The notes beneath the pieces were generated by a model that had not been told where the DNA came from, did no database searches, and was given only the letters and a program-made list of their open reading frames with translations. Of a stretch of 64,000 nucleotides of DNA, positions 48,114-56,503 are shown piece after piece (positions within the stretch are counted from its first letter, which is position 1; each line of letters begins with the position of its first letter). This DNA is from Sulfitobacter sp. CW3. Lineage in GTDB: Bacteria; Pseudomonadota; Alphaproteobacteria; Rhodobacterales; Rhodobacteraceae. The stretch spans positions 165,101 to 229,100 of the forward strand of contig NZ_JAHXRL010000006.1 in assembly GCF_019392245.1 (NCBI RefSeq). Reading direction: 5' to 3'. A program made the translations under genes and the position numbers.

Positions 48114-49510
48114 AGGGGTGCCGGTTTTGGAATGGGCAGATCGTCATAGTCAAAATCACCCACGGCCTGCCCAAGCGGCAAGGGGCGCAATGGCGAACGC
48201 GGCGTGGGCGGCGGCACGTCCGCAATGGCCTTGCCCATTTGTGCGGCGATCAGACCCGCGATGGCGGTCTGGCAATATTTACCGCCGCAGGGGCCCATGC
48301 CCGCCCGCAGTCCTGATTTGACAGCGTTGGCGCTGGCAGCCCCGGTTGTGATCTCGGCGGTGATATCGCCGCGGCGCAGGCTTTCGCAGCGGCAGATGAT
48401 GGTGTCTTGGGTTGTCAGTGCTTGCACCTCGGGGCGCGGGTGGCTGAGCGCTGTCATCGCTTGGCCAAACCGCGCGGCCCGCTGCCATTGCCGCAGCGAT
48501 GGCGTGGGGGCGGATTTCCCCAGATCGCGGGCCACGCGCGCGCCCGTTAATGTGCCTTGCAGACCAGCCGCGACCGCGCCCCGAATACCGCAGCCATCGC
48601 CGCTCAGATACAAGCCTTCGACATTTGTCGCTCCGTCGGGTTCGGCTTCGGGCACCCAACCGCCCAAGCTTGCAACATGGCGTATAGGCACCCCAAGCAT
48701 TTGTGCGGCTTCAATATTCGGCACCAATCCGTGGCCGAGGCACAGGCTGTCCGCTGCAAATTCGGTGCCTGTCAAACTATTACGCAGATTGCGGGTCTTG
48801 ACGCCTGTGACGTGGTCTGTACCCAACACGTCGGACACCGCATGGCCCCACAAGATTGGTACCCGCGCCAGCATCAGATCGGCTAACCACACGGCCCCCC
48901 GTGCCAACAGTTTCGGCTGGCCCAGCATCGCAGGCACAGCACGCGCCCAATCCGCGCGGCTGTTCGGTGTGACGATGGCCGCGACCGTGCCGCCCAGACG
49001 GCGGATTTCGCTGGCCACATAGAACACCAAGGGGCCTGTCCCGCTGACGACGGTGCGATTGCCGGGAAGCGATAGGGAGTGCTTGAAAAGAGCCGTGGCA
49101 CCCGCCAGCCCGATCACGCCCGGCGTCGTCCACCCCGGTACAGGCTGCACGTATTCGCGCGCTCCGGTGGCGAGGATCAGCGTGCGAGCGGTGATCTCCA
49201 GCGAGGTATTATCGCGCAGGATTTGCAGGGTCCATGCGCCAGCCTGACGCCGGATATCCCAGACACGGGTGCTGGCCCGTAATGTCACCTCGCTTGCCCC
49301 TAACGCGCTGCGCAATGCGTCGCCTGCGCTGCTTTCTGGTGTTGTAGGGGCAGCGATGATGCTGGCGGACTTGGCCCGCCAAACCTGCCCGCCGGGCGCG
49401 GGTTGTTCATCCAGCAGCACAACCCGCAACCCCCTGCGCGCGGCTTGCAGTGCGGCGTTACCACCCGCAGGGCCTGCGCCGATCACGGCAGTATCATAGT
49501 GTTCATCCAT
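48110..49510 (-). CDS. FAD/[2Fe-2S] dehydrogenase, large (alpha) subunit
   Basis: A 466-residue pyridine-nucleotide-disulfide-type flavoprotein (HcnB/OoxA-like). N-terminal FAD motif IGAGPAGGNAALQAARRG, an internal ATGAREY segment, and a C-terminal BFD-like [2Fe-2S] region with CRCE and GPCGGKYC. The frame is open to 49600, but the ATG at 49510 overlaps the ferredoxin-like gene stop (TGATG). It is expected to pass electrons from the beta subunit to an acceptor. Confidence 0.87.
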   Translation of the reverse strand: MDEHYDTAVIGAGPAGGNAALQAARRGLRVVLLDEQPAPGGQVWRAKSASIIAAPTTPESSAGDALRSALGASEVTLRASTRVWDIRRQAGAWTLQILRDNTSLEITARTLILATGAREYVQPVPGWTTPGVIGLAGATALFKHSLSLPGNRTVVSGTGPLVFYVASEIRRLGGTVAAIVTPNSRADWARAVPAMLGQPKLLARGAVWLADLMLARVPILWGHAVSDVLGTDHVTGVKTRNLRNSLTGTEFAADSLCLGHGLVPNIEAAQMLGVPIRHVASLGGWVPEAEPDGATNVEGLYLSGDGCGIRGAVAAGLQGTLTGARVARDLGKSAPTPSLRQWQRAARFGQAMTALSHPRPEVQALTTQDTIICRCESLRRGDITAEITTGAASANAVKSGLRAGMGPCGGKYCQTAIAGLIAAQMGKAIADVPPPTPRSPLRPLPLGQAVGDFDYDDLPIPKPAPL

Positions 49511-49794
49511 CAGACCCGCCCGACCACAAGGCCCGCCGCCACACCCGTGCAGCAGGCTTCGACGACCTGACCGTGTATCACCACAGCGCATTCCTGACAC
49601 AGCCCCATGCAGCAGAACGCGCCACGTGGGGCGTTGTCGTTTGGGGCGTGACGCAGGTTCAGGTGGCCCGCGCGCAGCAGGGCCGAGACAAGGCTTTCGC
49701 CGCTGTGCCCCTCGACAGGCATACCATCAAAGGTAAAGGTCACCTGTTCGGAACGCCGGATCTGCGCGGCTTGGTTTGCAACCAGCCGGATCAT
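49510..49794 (-). CDS. [2Fe-2S]-binding small (gamma) subunit
   Basis: A 94-residue ferredoxin-like protein (HcnA/OoxG-like). The cluster ligands are in CCMGLCQEC, followed by VEACCT. The pattern VTFTFDGMPVEGHSGESLVSAL is typical of these small subunits. It overlaps both neighbours: ATGA with the DapA-family gene and TGATG with the alpha subunit. Its function is electron transfer within the three-subunit complex. Confidence 0.85.
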   Translation of the reverse strand: MIRLVANQAAQIRRSEQVTFTFDGMPVEGHSGESLVSALLRAGHLNLRHAPNDNAPRGAFCCMGLCQECAVVIHGQVVEACCTGVAAGLVVGRV

Positions 49795-50690
49795 GAGTAC
49801 GAGATGCCGAGATCGTCGAATGTGCGTTTGATCTTGTCGATATCGGCCTCGGCCAAGGGCAGCACCGGATCGCGCGGCACACCGGCTGGCTGGCCGATCA
49901 GGTTCAGCGCGGCCTTGAAGGCAGCAGGCCATGTGCCGGTGCCCATCAAGACCTCATACAGGACCGTCAACTGGTGGTGGGCGTGGCGATAGGTGTCATC
50001 CGGTGCCGCAGTGCCCACGGTGGCCATGTCCGACGGCAGTAGGTCGGTAAACTCTGGCCCTGTCGCGATAAAGCCTTTTGCGCCAAGGGCAAAGGCGGGC
50101 AGGATATAATGGCAGGGGCCAGTCATTACCGACATGCGGTGGCCAAGGCGGTGCAACAGGTGGGTGTGATAGAAAAAGTCCCGCTGGCTTTCCTTGATCC
50201 CGATGACGTTATGATTGTCCAACAGGCGTTCGGTCTGGTCGATGGTCAGGGAAAACCCCATACGGCGCGGCGAATTGTACAGCACCAGCGGCAGTTTGGT
50301 GGCCGCTGAAACCTTGTCGAACCGCGCCATCAATTCGGCATCCGAGGCTTTAAGAACATAGGTCTGCGGCATCGACAGCAGCACGTCGGCACCGTTGTCT
50401 TCGGCCGTGCGGATATAGGCCAATGAGGCGTCAATTGTGGGGGCAGACACGCCCATCATTACAGGCACGCGCCCCTTGGCGGTGTCTTTCGCCAGCCGGA
50501 CAAGACGCCCGCGCTCATCTGCATTCAGCGCCCAGCTTTCACCGTTATCGCCCGCGATGCAAATGCAGCTTGCCCCCCGTGACAGCAGGAATTCGAACAG
50601 ATCGACAAAAGCATCCTCCATAATCTCGCCGCGGTCGTCGAAGGGGGTCGCGATGGCAGGCACATAGCCGTGAAGGTCGTCTTTTTGCAT
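49791..50690 (-). CDS. DapA-family aldolase/lyase
   Basis: A 299-residue class I aldolase-fold enzyme. The Schiff-base Lys166 is in NVIGIKES and the catalytic Tyr138 in LVLYNSPRR. The usual carboxylate-binding GTTGE loop reads GDNGES (48-53), so it is not a housekeeping dihydrodipicolinate synthase. In hydroxyproline loci a DapA homolog sits beside a similar three-subunit dehydrogenase and deaminates pyrroline hydroxycarboxylate (family knowledge). Whether that reaction occurs here is unproven. The ATG at 50690 matches the family start; the frame is open to 50738. Confidence 0.85.
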   Translation of the reverse strand: MQKDDLHGYVPAIATPFDDRGEIMEDAFVDLFEFLLSRGASCICIAGDNGESWALNADERGRLVRLAKDTAKGRVPVMMGVSAPTIDASLAYIRTAEDNGADVLLSMPQTYVLKASDAELMARFDKVSAATKLPLVLYNSPRRMGFSLTIDQTERLLDNHNVIGIKESQRDFFYHTHLLHRLGHRMSVMTGPCHYILPAFALGAKGFIATGPEFTDLLPSDMATVGTAAPDDTYRHAHHQLTVLYEVLMGTGTWPAAFKAALNLIGQPAGVPRDPVLPLAEADIDKIKRTFDDLGISYS

Positions 50691-50694
50691 GGGG

Positions 50695-51573
50695 TCAGGT
50701 CCTTGGCGTCGGAATGTGGCAGGTGAAGACGCCGCCATATTGGGCGTCTACGATAATCAGGCGGTGCGGGTCGGCGGGATCAAAGGTGACCGATGTGGTC
50801 CACAATCCACGTGGCAGGCGCACGTCGGCGATCAGATCGCCAAGCGCATCAAACACATAGGCGCGGCCTGCTTGGGCTTGGGCGACCGCCAGCCAGCCGT
50901 GGGGGTTACAGGCCAACCCGTCAGGGCCAAGCCCGCCGGACAGATGCAGATAGGTGCCGACCATAGGCGCGCCATCCGCTGGCAGGCGGGTCGAGAATTT
51001 CCAGACCTGATTGGCGCGCGTCGCGGCCACATAGACCCATGCGTTGTCAGGCGATACGGCGATGCCGTTGGAATAGGGCACGCAGTCCAGCACCAGACGC
51101 AGATTGCCATCCTGCCAACGATACACCCGCCCGTGCGGGTCGCTTAGGCTGGTGCGCCCGCTGTCTGTGAACCAAAGCGCGCCGTCAGGGCCATAGGTCA
51201 TATCGGACAGGCCAAGGAACGGAGCAACTCCCCCGGTGCTGAGCACATCAAACGTGGTGTCGCCGGTCAGTTCGATCAGCCCGTGCCGGTAGTCGACCGC
51301 AATGCGGCGTCCATCGGGGGTAATGCGCATCGCGTGGGGTTCGCCATCAATCTGGTGCATCTGTGTCCAAGTGCCGTCTGGCGAGACGCGGAATACCCGC
51401 CCGTATGGGACATCGGACAGCCACAGATTGGCATCTGCGTCAAAGAACGCGGCCTCCAGAAACGAATGCATCGGCTGGCCGGGGCGGGTCATTTTGGCCC
51501 AGGCAGACGGCTCACCGCCATGATGCAGCTGATCTGGCAGTTCTGTCCAAAGGGTCGCAGTCAGTCGGGTCAT
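50695..51573 (-). CDS. SMP-30/gluconolactonase-family lactonase
   Basis: A 292-residue six-bladed propeller hydrolase. Metal-ligand positions of the family are seen in FLEAAFFD (Glu), YSNGIAVSPD (Asn) and GPDGLACNPHG (Asp). It is likely to open a lactone, though the substrate is unknown. It overlaps the CoA-transferase gene by ATGA and lies four bases before the DapA-family gene. Confidence 0.85.
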   Translation of the reverse strand: MTRLTATLWTELPDQLHHGGEPSAWAKMTRPGQPMHSFLEAAFFDADANLWLSDVPYGRVFRVSPDGTWTQMHQIDGEPHAMRITPDGRRIAVDYRHGLIELTGDTTFDVLSTGGVAPFLGLSDMTYGPDGALWFTDSGRTSLSDPHGRVYRWQDGNLRLVLDCVPYSNGIAVSPDNAWVYVAATRANQVWKFSTRLPADGAPMVGTYLHLSGGLGPDGLACNPHGWLAVAQAQAGRAYVFDALGDLIADVRLPRGLWTTSVTFDPADPHRLIIVDAQYGGVFTCHIPTPRT

Positions 51574-52736
51574 GTGACGATCCCTGCATCGTAAAGCTGA
51601 CTGATCTGCTGCTCGCTTAGCCCCATTTCGGCGAGAACCGCATGGGAGTGCTGGCCGAGCATTGGGGGCGCTTGATCAATTGTGGCCGCTTTGCCGCCCA
51701 TGTGGAAGGCTGTCGTGGGTAACGGTATGTCCGCGCCCATAGGGCTGGGTTGAAAATAGCCACGCGCAGCGAGTTGCGGCAAAGTGACGGCCTCGGCCAA
51801 GGTTTTGATCCGCTCTGCCGGGAGATCGGCCGCCCGCAGGCGGGTCACCCATGTGTCCGCGTCTGCCGTCAGGAATATGTCACACAGGGCGTTTTTGGTT
51901 GTCTCGGGCAGGGCCCAAACGTCGGACCACGTCTTTATCTGCGCCAATGCGGGCAGGGGGTGGCCCAACCCGCCCAAAAGCGTGGCCAGCTTGCGGTATT
52001 GCGCCGGATGAAACGCCCCCAACATCAGCTGGCCCTCTTGGGTATCATAGCTGGCGATGCCCGGTTCCTTGCTGCGCGTGGCAGATGCGGGGCGCTGGGC
52101 GGCGGCGGCTTCGGGGGCCATCATTTGCATCGCGACCTCAAGCATGGAGACTGAAATATGCGTGCCGCGTCCGGATTGCGTGCGCCCGTTAAGCGCTGCA
52201 GTCACGGCAAAGGCGGCGGCATATCCCGTGGCATAATCGACAAAGGACACAGCCGGTTTGACACCGCCGCATTGGCTTATGGTGCCGCTGGTGGCCTGAA
52301 TGACATTGTCATAGGCACCGTGTTCGGCCTGCGGCCCGCTGTCGCCATATCCCGTGATAGAGCAATGGATTAGGCACGGGTTGATTGACGCTAGCACATC
52401 ATAGCCCAGACCAAGTGCGGCAAATGCGCCAGTGGTATAATTCTCGACGATGATATCTGCAGTTTCAGCGAGAGCCTTTAGAAGCGCGGCCCCCTCGGCG
52501 CTGCGCAGGTTCATTGCGAGGCTACGCTTGTTCCCGCCCTGCACCTGATAATTCAGCCCAAGCCCTGCGGCGTTCAGCGCATCATCCGGCCCGCGCCCGC
52601 GTGCGCAATCCGGATTGGACGGGTCTTCGATCTTGATCACATCCGCGCCCAAAAGCCCCAATTGATAGGTGCAAAACGGCCCCGCCAGCACATGCGTCAG
52701 GTCCAGCACCTTCACGTTGGTCAATGCGCTTGTCAC
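51570..52736 (-). CDS. CaiB/BaiF-family CoA-transferase
   Basis: Class III CoA-transferase, about 388 residues, that moves CoA between carboxylic acids. The catalytic Asp143 is in AYDNVIQATSG, and the N-terminus has the family pattern VKVLDLTHVLAGPFCTYQLG. GTG at 52736 is chosen, with AAGG upstream. The in-frame TTG at 52778 would run into the promoter region of the divergent aminotransferase. It is the first gene of the minus-strand operon. Confidence 0.87.
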   Translation of the reverse strand: MTSALTNVKVLDLTHVLAGPFCTYQLGLLGADVIKIEDPSNPDCARGRGPDDALNAAGLGLNYQVQGGNKRSLAMNLRSAEGAALLKALAETADIIVENYTTGAFAALGLGYDVLASINPCLIHCSITGYGDSGPQAEHGAYDNVIQATSGTISQCGGVKPAVSFVDYATGYAAAFAVTAALNGRTQSGRGTHISVSMLEVAMQMMAPEAAAAQRPASATRSKEPGIASYDTQEGQLMLGAFHPAQYRKLATLLGGLGHPLPALAQIKTWSDVWALPETTKNALCDIFLTADADTWVTRLRAADLPAERIKTLAEAVTLPQLAARGYFQPSPMGADIPLPTTAFHMGGKAATIDQAPPMLGQHSHAVLAEMGLSEQQISQLYDAGIVT

Positions 52737-52817
52737 TTCAGTAAAACCTTGTGATCTGAATTTGTGTCTAATATACAAAACATACGTTTACATACAAGAC
52801 ATAATGATGTGAGAGCC
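52737..52817. promoter_or_regulatory. Divergent promoter with a motif shared with the IclR/dioxygenase promoter
   Basis: The region between the CoA-transferase and aminotransferase genes is AT-rich. TAATATACAAAACATACG (52769-52786) matches TAATATGCAAAACGGACC (55862-55879) upstream of the dioxygenase genes at 14 of 18 positions. A GTATG...GTATG direct repeat on the minus strand overlaps it. A shared binding site for the nearby IclR regulator is inferred. Confidence 0.5.
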
Positions 52818-54155
52818 ATGGCCCAAAGCAGCGTCTTCCACCGCGACCTGAATTCTGACCTTCCTGTGGTCGTTGCCGGGGATGGCAATTACCTTATTGA
52901 TGCGTCGGGGCGGCGATATCTGGATGGATGTGGCGGGGCGGCGGTGTCTTGCATCGGCCACGACCACCCCAAGGTCCGCGCGGCGATCAAGGCGCAGGTC
53001 GATCAGTTGGCCTTTGCCCACACGGGATCATTTACCAACCAACCGGCCGAGGATCTGGCCGCGTATCTTGTGGCGCGGGCACCGACAGGGACCGGCGATG
53101 GCAGGGTGCTTTACCTTGGCTCCGGCTCCGAAGCGATGGAGGCTGCGCTCAAGCTGGCGCGGCAATACTGCATCGAGAAGGGCGAGCCCGAGCGCCACCG
53201 GATCATTGCACGCAAGCCAAGCTATCACGGCAATACATTGGGGGCCTTGGCCACGGGTGGCCATGCGGGCAGACGCGCGCCCTTTGCGCCATTGCTGATC
53301 GACGTCACGCATATCGACGCGCCGTACCCTTACCGTTTGCAGCATGACAAAGAGAGCGAGGCCGATTTTGCGCAGCGCATGGCCAACCTGCTGGAGGAAG
53401 AGATTAAACGCTTGGGGCCCGAGAGCGTGATGGCCTTTGTGGCGGAACCCGTTGTGGGCGCGTCCTTGGGCACGCAACCTGCGCCAAAGGGGTATTTCAA
53501 ACGTATCCGCGAAATTTGCGACCAGCACTGTGTTCTGTTGATCGCCGACGAGGTGATGAGCGGCATGGGCCGGACCGGCACGACCTATGCGCTAGCGCAA
53601 GAAGGCATTGCCGCCGATCTGACCACAATGGCCAAGGGGCTCGGGGCAGGATACCAGCCGATTGCGGCGGTTTTGGCCGCGCAAAGCGTGGTTGATGTGA
53701 TCAAAGCGGGCAGTGGTAAACTGTGGAACGGGCATACCTATATGTCCCACGCGATTGCCACGGCGGGCGCATTGGCGGTGCAAAACGTGATCGAGAATGA
53801 AAACCTGTTAGACAATGTGATTAAGCGCGGCGCGCAGCTTGAGACCGCGTTGCGGGCTGCATTTGCCCAGCATCCACATGTGGGCGATATCCGCGGGCGC
53901 GGGCTGTTTTGGACGGTTGAGCTGGTTGCCGACCGCGATACCAAAGCGCCGTTTGATCCCGCCGAAAGCATCGCCATGAAAATCGGCGCGGCGGCCAAGG
54001 CGCGCGGCGTGATGATCTATCCGGCGCAGGGCTGCATTGACGGGGTTCACGGCGATCACGTCTTGCTGGCACCGTCCTATACCTCGACCGGGGCAGAGAT
54101 CGCGCTGATCGTTCAGACGCTTGTCGCCGCCGTGTCGGATGTGTTGGAGCAATAA
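52818..54155 (+). CDS. Class III aminotransferase
   Basis: PLP-dependent omega-type aminotransferase, 445 residues. The segment YLGSGSEAMEAALKLARQY binds PLP phosphate, LLIADEVMSGMGRTG holds the Asp that contacts the PLP ring nitrogen, and MAKGLGAGYQP holds the Schiff-base Lys. Close relatives act on beta-amino acids, taurine or diamines; the substrate is not clear. The frame is open from 52764, but the ATG at 52818 has GAGAG upstream and matches the family. It is divergent from the CoA-transferase operon and followed by a beta-keto acid cleavage enzyme. Confidence 0.88.
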   Translation: MAQSSVFHRDLNSDLPVVVAGDGNYLIDASGRRYLDGCGGAAVSCIGHDHPKVRAAIKAQVDQLAFAHTGSFTNQPAEDLAAYLVARAPTGTGDGRVLYLGSGSEAMEAALKLARQYCIEKGEPERHRIIARKPSYHGNTLGALATGGHAGRRAPFAPLLIDVTHIDAPYPYRLQHDKESEADFAQRMANLLEEEIKRLGPESVMAFVAEPVVGASLGTQPAPKGYFKRIREICDQHCVLLIADEVMSGMGRTGTTYALAQEGIAADLTTMAKGLGAGYQPIAAVLAAQSVVDVIKAGSGKLWNGHTYMSHAIATAGALAVQNVIENENLLDNVIKRGAQLETALRAAFAQHPHVGDIRGRGLFWTVELVADRDTKAPFDPAESIAMKIGAAAKARGVMIYPAQGCIDGVHGDHVLLAPSYTSTGAEIALIVQTLVAAVSDVLEQ

Positions 54156-54156
54156 G

Positions 54157-55035
54157 GTGGCGCGCAAGACAATCCTGACCGCCGCGATCACCGGCAATCT
54201 GATGACGCCAGAGATCAGCCCGCATTTACCCGTCACCCCCGAACAGATCGCGCGCCAAGCGCTGGACGCCGCAACGGCGGGTGCCGCGATTGTGCATCTG
54301 CATGTGCGTGATCCGGAAACCGCCAAAGGGTCCATGCGGCTTGATCTTTATGAGGAACTGGTGGCGCGTATCCGTGCCGAAAACAGCGACGTGCTGTTGA
54401 ACCTGACAACGGGCGAGGGCGGGCGGTTTATCCCGTCTGACGATGATCCACAGATCGCCGCGCCCGGTTCGACCCTATGCGCACCAGAGAAACGCGTGGC
54501 CCATGTCGAGGCTTTGCAGCCCGATATTTGCACGCTGGATTTCAACACCATGTGGTCGGGTCAGGCGTCGGTCATCAATTCGCCGCGCAACCTCGAGATT
54601 ATGGCGGGCCGTATCTACGACGCCGGGGTCAAGCCCGAGATCGAGGTTTTCGACAGCGGTGATCTGCACATGGTCAAGGATTTCGTCGCGCGCGGTGTTT
54701 TACGCACGCCGCTGATGGTGCAAATGGTGCTGGGCGTGCGCTTTGGTGCGGTCGCCAATCCGGCCACCATGGCCTATCTTGTCAGCCAACTGCCCGAAGG
54801 CACCGAATGGGCCGCCTTTGGCATTGGCCGCGCGGCGTTTCCGATGCTGGCGCAGGCGTGGTTGCTGGGCGGGCATATCCGCATCGGCATGGAAGACACG
54901 GCCCATATTGCCAAGAGCCAGCATTGTGAAAGCAACGCGCAGTTGGTGGATAAAGCGGCGCGGATCATCGGCGATCTGGGCGGCGCGCTTGCCACCCCGG
55001 ACGAGGCGCGCGCCATTCTGGGCATTACGCGATGA
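54157..55035 (+). CDS. Beta-keto acid cleavage enzyme (BKACE, DUF849)
   Basis: A 292-residue zinc-dependent TIM-barrel enzyme. The family condenses a beta-keto acid with acetyl-CoA to give acetoacetate and a new CoA ester. Metal ligands H47 and H49 are in VHLHVRD; LNLTTGEGG, a long EVFDSGD segment and IRIGMEDT are also typical. GTG at 54157 starts one base after the aminotransferase stop. The pair suggests transamination of a beta-amino acid followed by cleavage of the resulting beta-keto acid. Confidence 0.88.
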   Translation: MARKTILTAAITGNLMTPEISPHLPVTPEQIARQALDAATAGAAIVHLHVRDPETAKGSMRLDLYEELVARIRAENSDVLLNLTTGEGGRFIPSDDDPQIAAPGSTLCAPEKRVAHVEALQPDICTLDFNTMWSGQASVINSPRNLEIMAGRIYDAGVKPEIEVFDSGDLHMVKDFVARGVLRTPLMVQMVLGVRFGAVANPATMAYLVSQLPEGTEWAAFGIGRAAFPMLAQAWLLGGHIRIGMEDTAHIAKSQHCESNAQLVDKAARIIGDLGGALATPDEARAILGITR

Positions 55036-55037
55036 AC

Positions 55038-55826
55038 CTAGCTGTCCTGATACCCCAAAGCGCGCGAGATTTGCAGCGCCGCGTCTTGGGTTTTGGGCAG
55101 GTAAAAGCTTTCTACCCGGTCGAAATCATACCCGCTGTCGGGGCCGGACAGGTTCACGCAGGCCACGATCGCGCCGCTATTGTCGCGCACTGGCACGGCG
55201 ATGCTCGACCCGCCTGCTTCGCGAAAACCACGCGACACAACAAAACCAGCTGTGCGCGCCTGCGCCACGCGGACGGCAAGGCTGGCCGCATCCATCGGCG
55301 TGTGTTGCGTATAGCGATGCCAGTTCTGGGTCTCGGCAAAGGCGCTGAGTTCAGCGTCGGTCTTGTCGCCCAGCAAACACCAGCCAATCGCCGACGCATA
55401 GGCCTGCGTGCGGGTGCCGGTGCGCATGTTCGACACATATCCCGACCGGGCCTGATGGCTGACAAGGTACAAGACATCGTCGCCCTCAAGCACGCTGAGA
55501 TGCGTGGAAACGCCCGTTTCGTCGCGCAGGGTTGCAAGAATGGGGCGGGCAATCGCGGTGATGGGTTGCTGGTTCAGATAGGCAAAGCCAAGGTTCAGAA
55601 CACGCGCGCCAAGGGTAAAGGTATTGGCCTGCTCCGCCTCGCGGATGAATTCCATCTGCCGCAAGGTATAGACCAGACGAAACGCGGAACTCCGGCTCAG
55701 CTCCATCGCGCGGGCAATATCGCTCAGCGACATGGGCGTTTCTGCCGCGCCCAGAATTTCGAGAACCCGAAGACCCCGATGCAGGCCGGGAACGAAATAG
55801 ACATCATGATTGGACGCTTTGGTCAT
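55038..55826 (-). CDS. IclR-family transcriptional regulator
   Basis: A 262-residue regulator with a winged helix (GLRVLEILGAAETPMSLSDI, then MELSRSSAFRLVYTLRQ) and the IclR effector domain (about 90-260, including DVLYLVSHQARSGYV). The frame is open to 55916, but the ATG at 55826 is natural. It is divergent from the dioxygenase genes and convergent with the BKACE gene, with only two bases between stops. It probably controls both flanking operons. Confidence 0.88.
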   Translation of the reverse strand: MTKASNHDVYFVPGLHRGLRVLEILGAAETPMSLSDIARAMELSRSSAFRLVYTLRQMEFIREAEQANTFTLGARVLNLGFAYLNQQPITAIARPILATLRDETGVSTHLSVLEGDDVLYLVSHQARSGYVSNMRTGTRTQAYASAIGWCLLGDKTDAELSAFAETQNWHRYTQHTPMDAASLAVRVAQARTAGFVVSRGFREAGGSSIAVPVRDNSGAIVACVNLSGPDSGYDFDRVESFYLPKTQDAALQISRALGYQDS

Positions 55827-55900
55827 GGGCGACTGGTTTCCGTATTGCGTTCCTTGGTGTTTAATATGCAAAACGGACCAAAGACAATGGAGGACAGGCG
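55827..55900. promoter_or_regulatory. Promoter region between iclR-type and dioxygenase genes
   Basis: A 74-base divergent promoter region. TAATATGCAAAACGGACC (55862-55879) resembles the motif in the CoA-transferase/aminotransferase promoter. GGAGG at 55889-55893 is the ribosome binding site for the first dioxygenase gene. Confidence 0.5.
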
Positions 55901-56500
55901 ATGACCGATCCGGCATCCAACCTTTTACCAGCCACGAATGAAGACACCTGCGGGCCGTATTTCCCGATCTATTTCGCCGATCCCGCGCTCGAGGATCTGA
56001 CCCGCTTTCCCCCCGGTGTCGTGGGCGCGGCCGAGGGCACGCGGATCATCTTGCGCGGCCGTGTTCTAGACCGCCACGGCGAACTGGCCAATGGTGCCGT
56101 GCTGGAGTTTTGGCAAGCCAACGCAAAGGGCGTCTACCGCACGCCTGCGACCCAAGGGGACGCGGGGATCGACCCGTGGTTCGACGGCTATGGCCGGTTG
56201 CGTACAGCGTCGGGTGCTTATGAATTCCGCACCATCTTGCCGGGGGCTGCACCGGGGCGCGCGCCAAACATCACGATCACGATCTTTTCCGACGGGATCA
56301 GCCGGATCGTCACGCAGGTTTTCTTTGACGGGCAGGCGGGCAATGACGCCGATCCCGTTCTGCAATCGGTTGGCAATGACGCGCCCAAGCTGATTGCACG
56401 CCATGATGGGCGCACCGCCAGCGGGGCCGAGGTCTATGTCTTTGACGTCGTCATGGCGGGCCCCGGTGAAACCCCATTCTTTGACGATCTGGAGAGCTGA
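55901..56500 (+). CDS. Intradiol ring-cleavage dioxygenase, alpha subunit (PcaG-like)
   Basis: A 199-residue subunit of a protocatechuate 3,4-dioxygenase-type enzyme. The N-terminal TCGPYFPIYFA and VLEFWQANAKGVYR follow the PcaG pattern, and the C-terminal half lacks the iron-binding HxH, as alpha subunits do. It is encoded before the beta subunit, whereas pca operons usually have the beta gene (pcaH) first. No other pca genes are nearby, so protocatechuate is not certain as substrate. Confidence 0.82.
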   Translation: MTDPASNLLPATNEDTCGPYFPIYFADPALEDLTRFPPGVVGAAEGTRIILRGRVLDRHGELANGAVLEFWQANAKGVYRTPATQGDAGIDPWFDGYGRLRTASGAYEFRTILPGAAPGRAPNITITIFSDGISRIVTQVFFDGQAGNDADPVLQSVGNDAPKLIARHDGRTASGAEVYVFDVVMAGPGETPFFDDLES

Positions 56501-56503
56501 ACC

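Noticed and set aside
54121..54156. Upstream extension of the BKACE gene to 54121
   Set aside because: Would lie inside the aminotransferase gene and adds Cys/Pro-rich residues not found in the family; GTG at 54157 fits better.
55032..55904. 290-codon plus-strand frame opposite the IclR gene
   Set aside because: Antisense shadow; the minus-strand product is a full IclR regulator.
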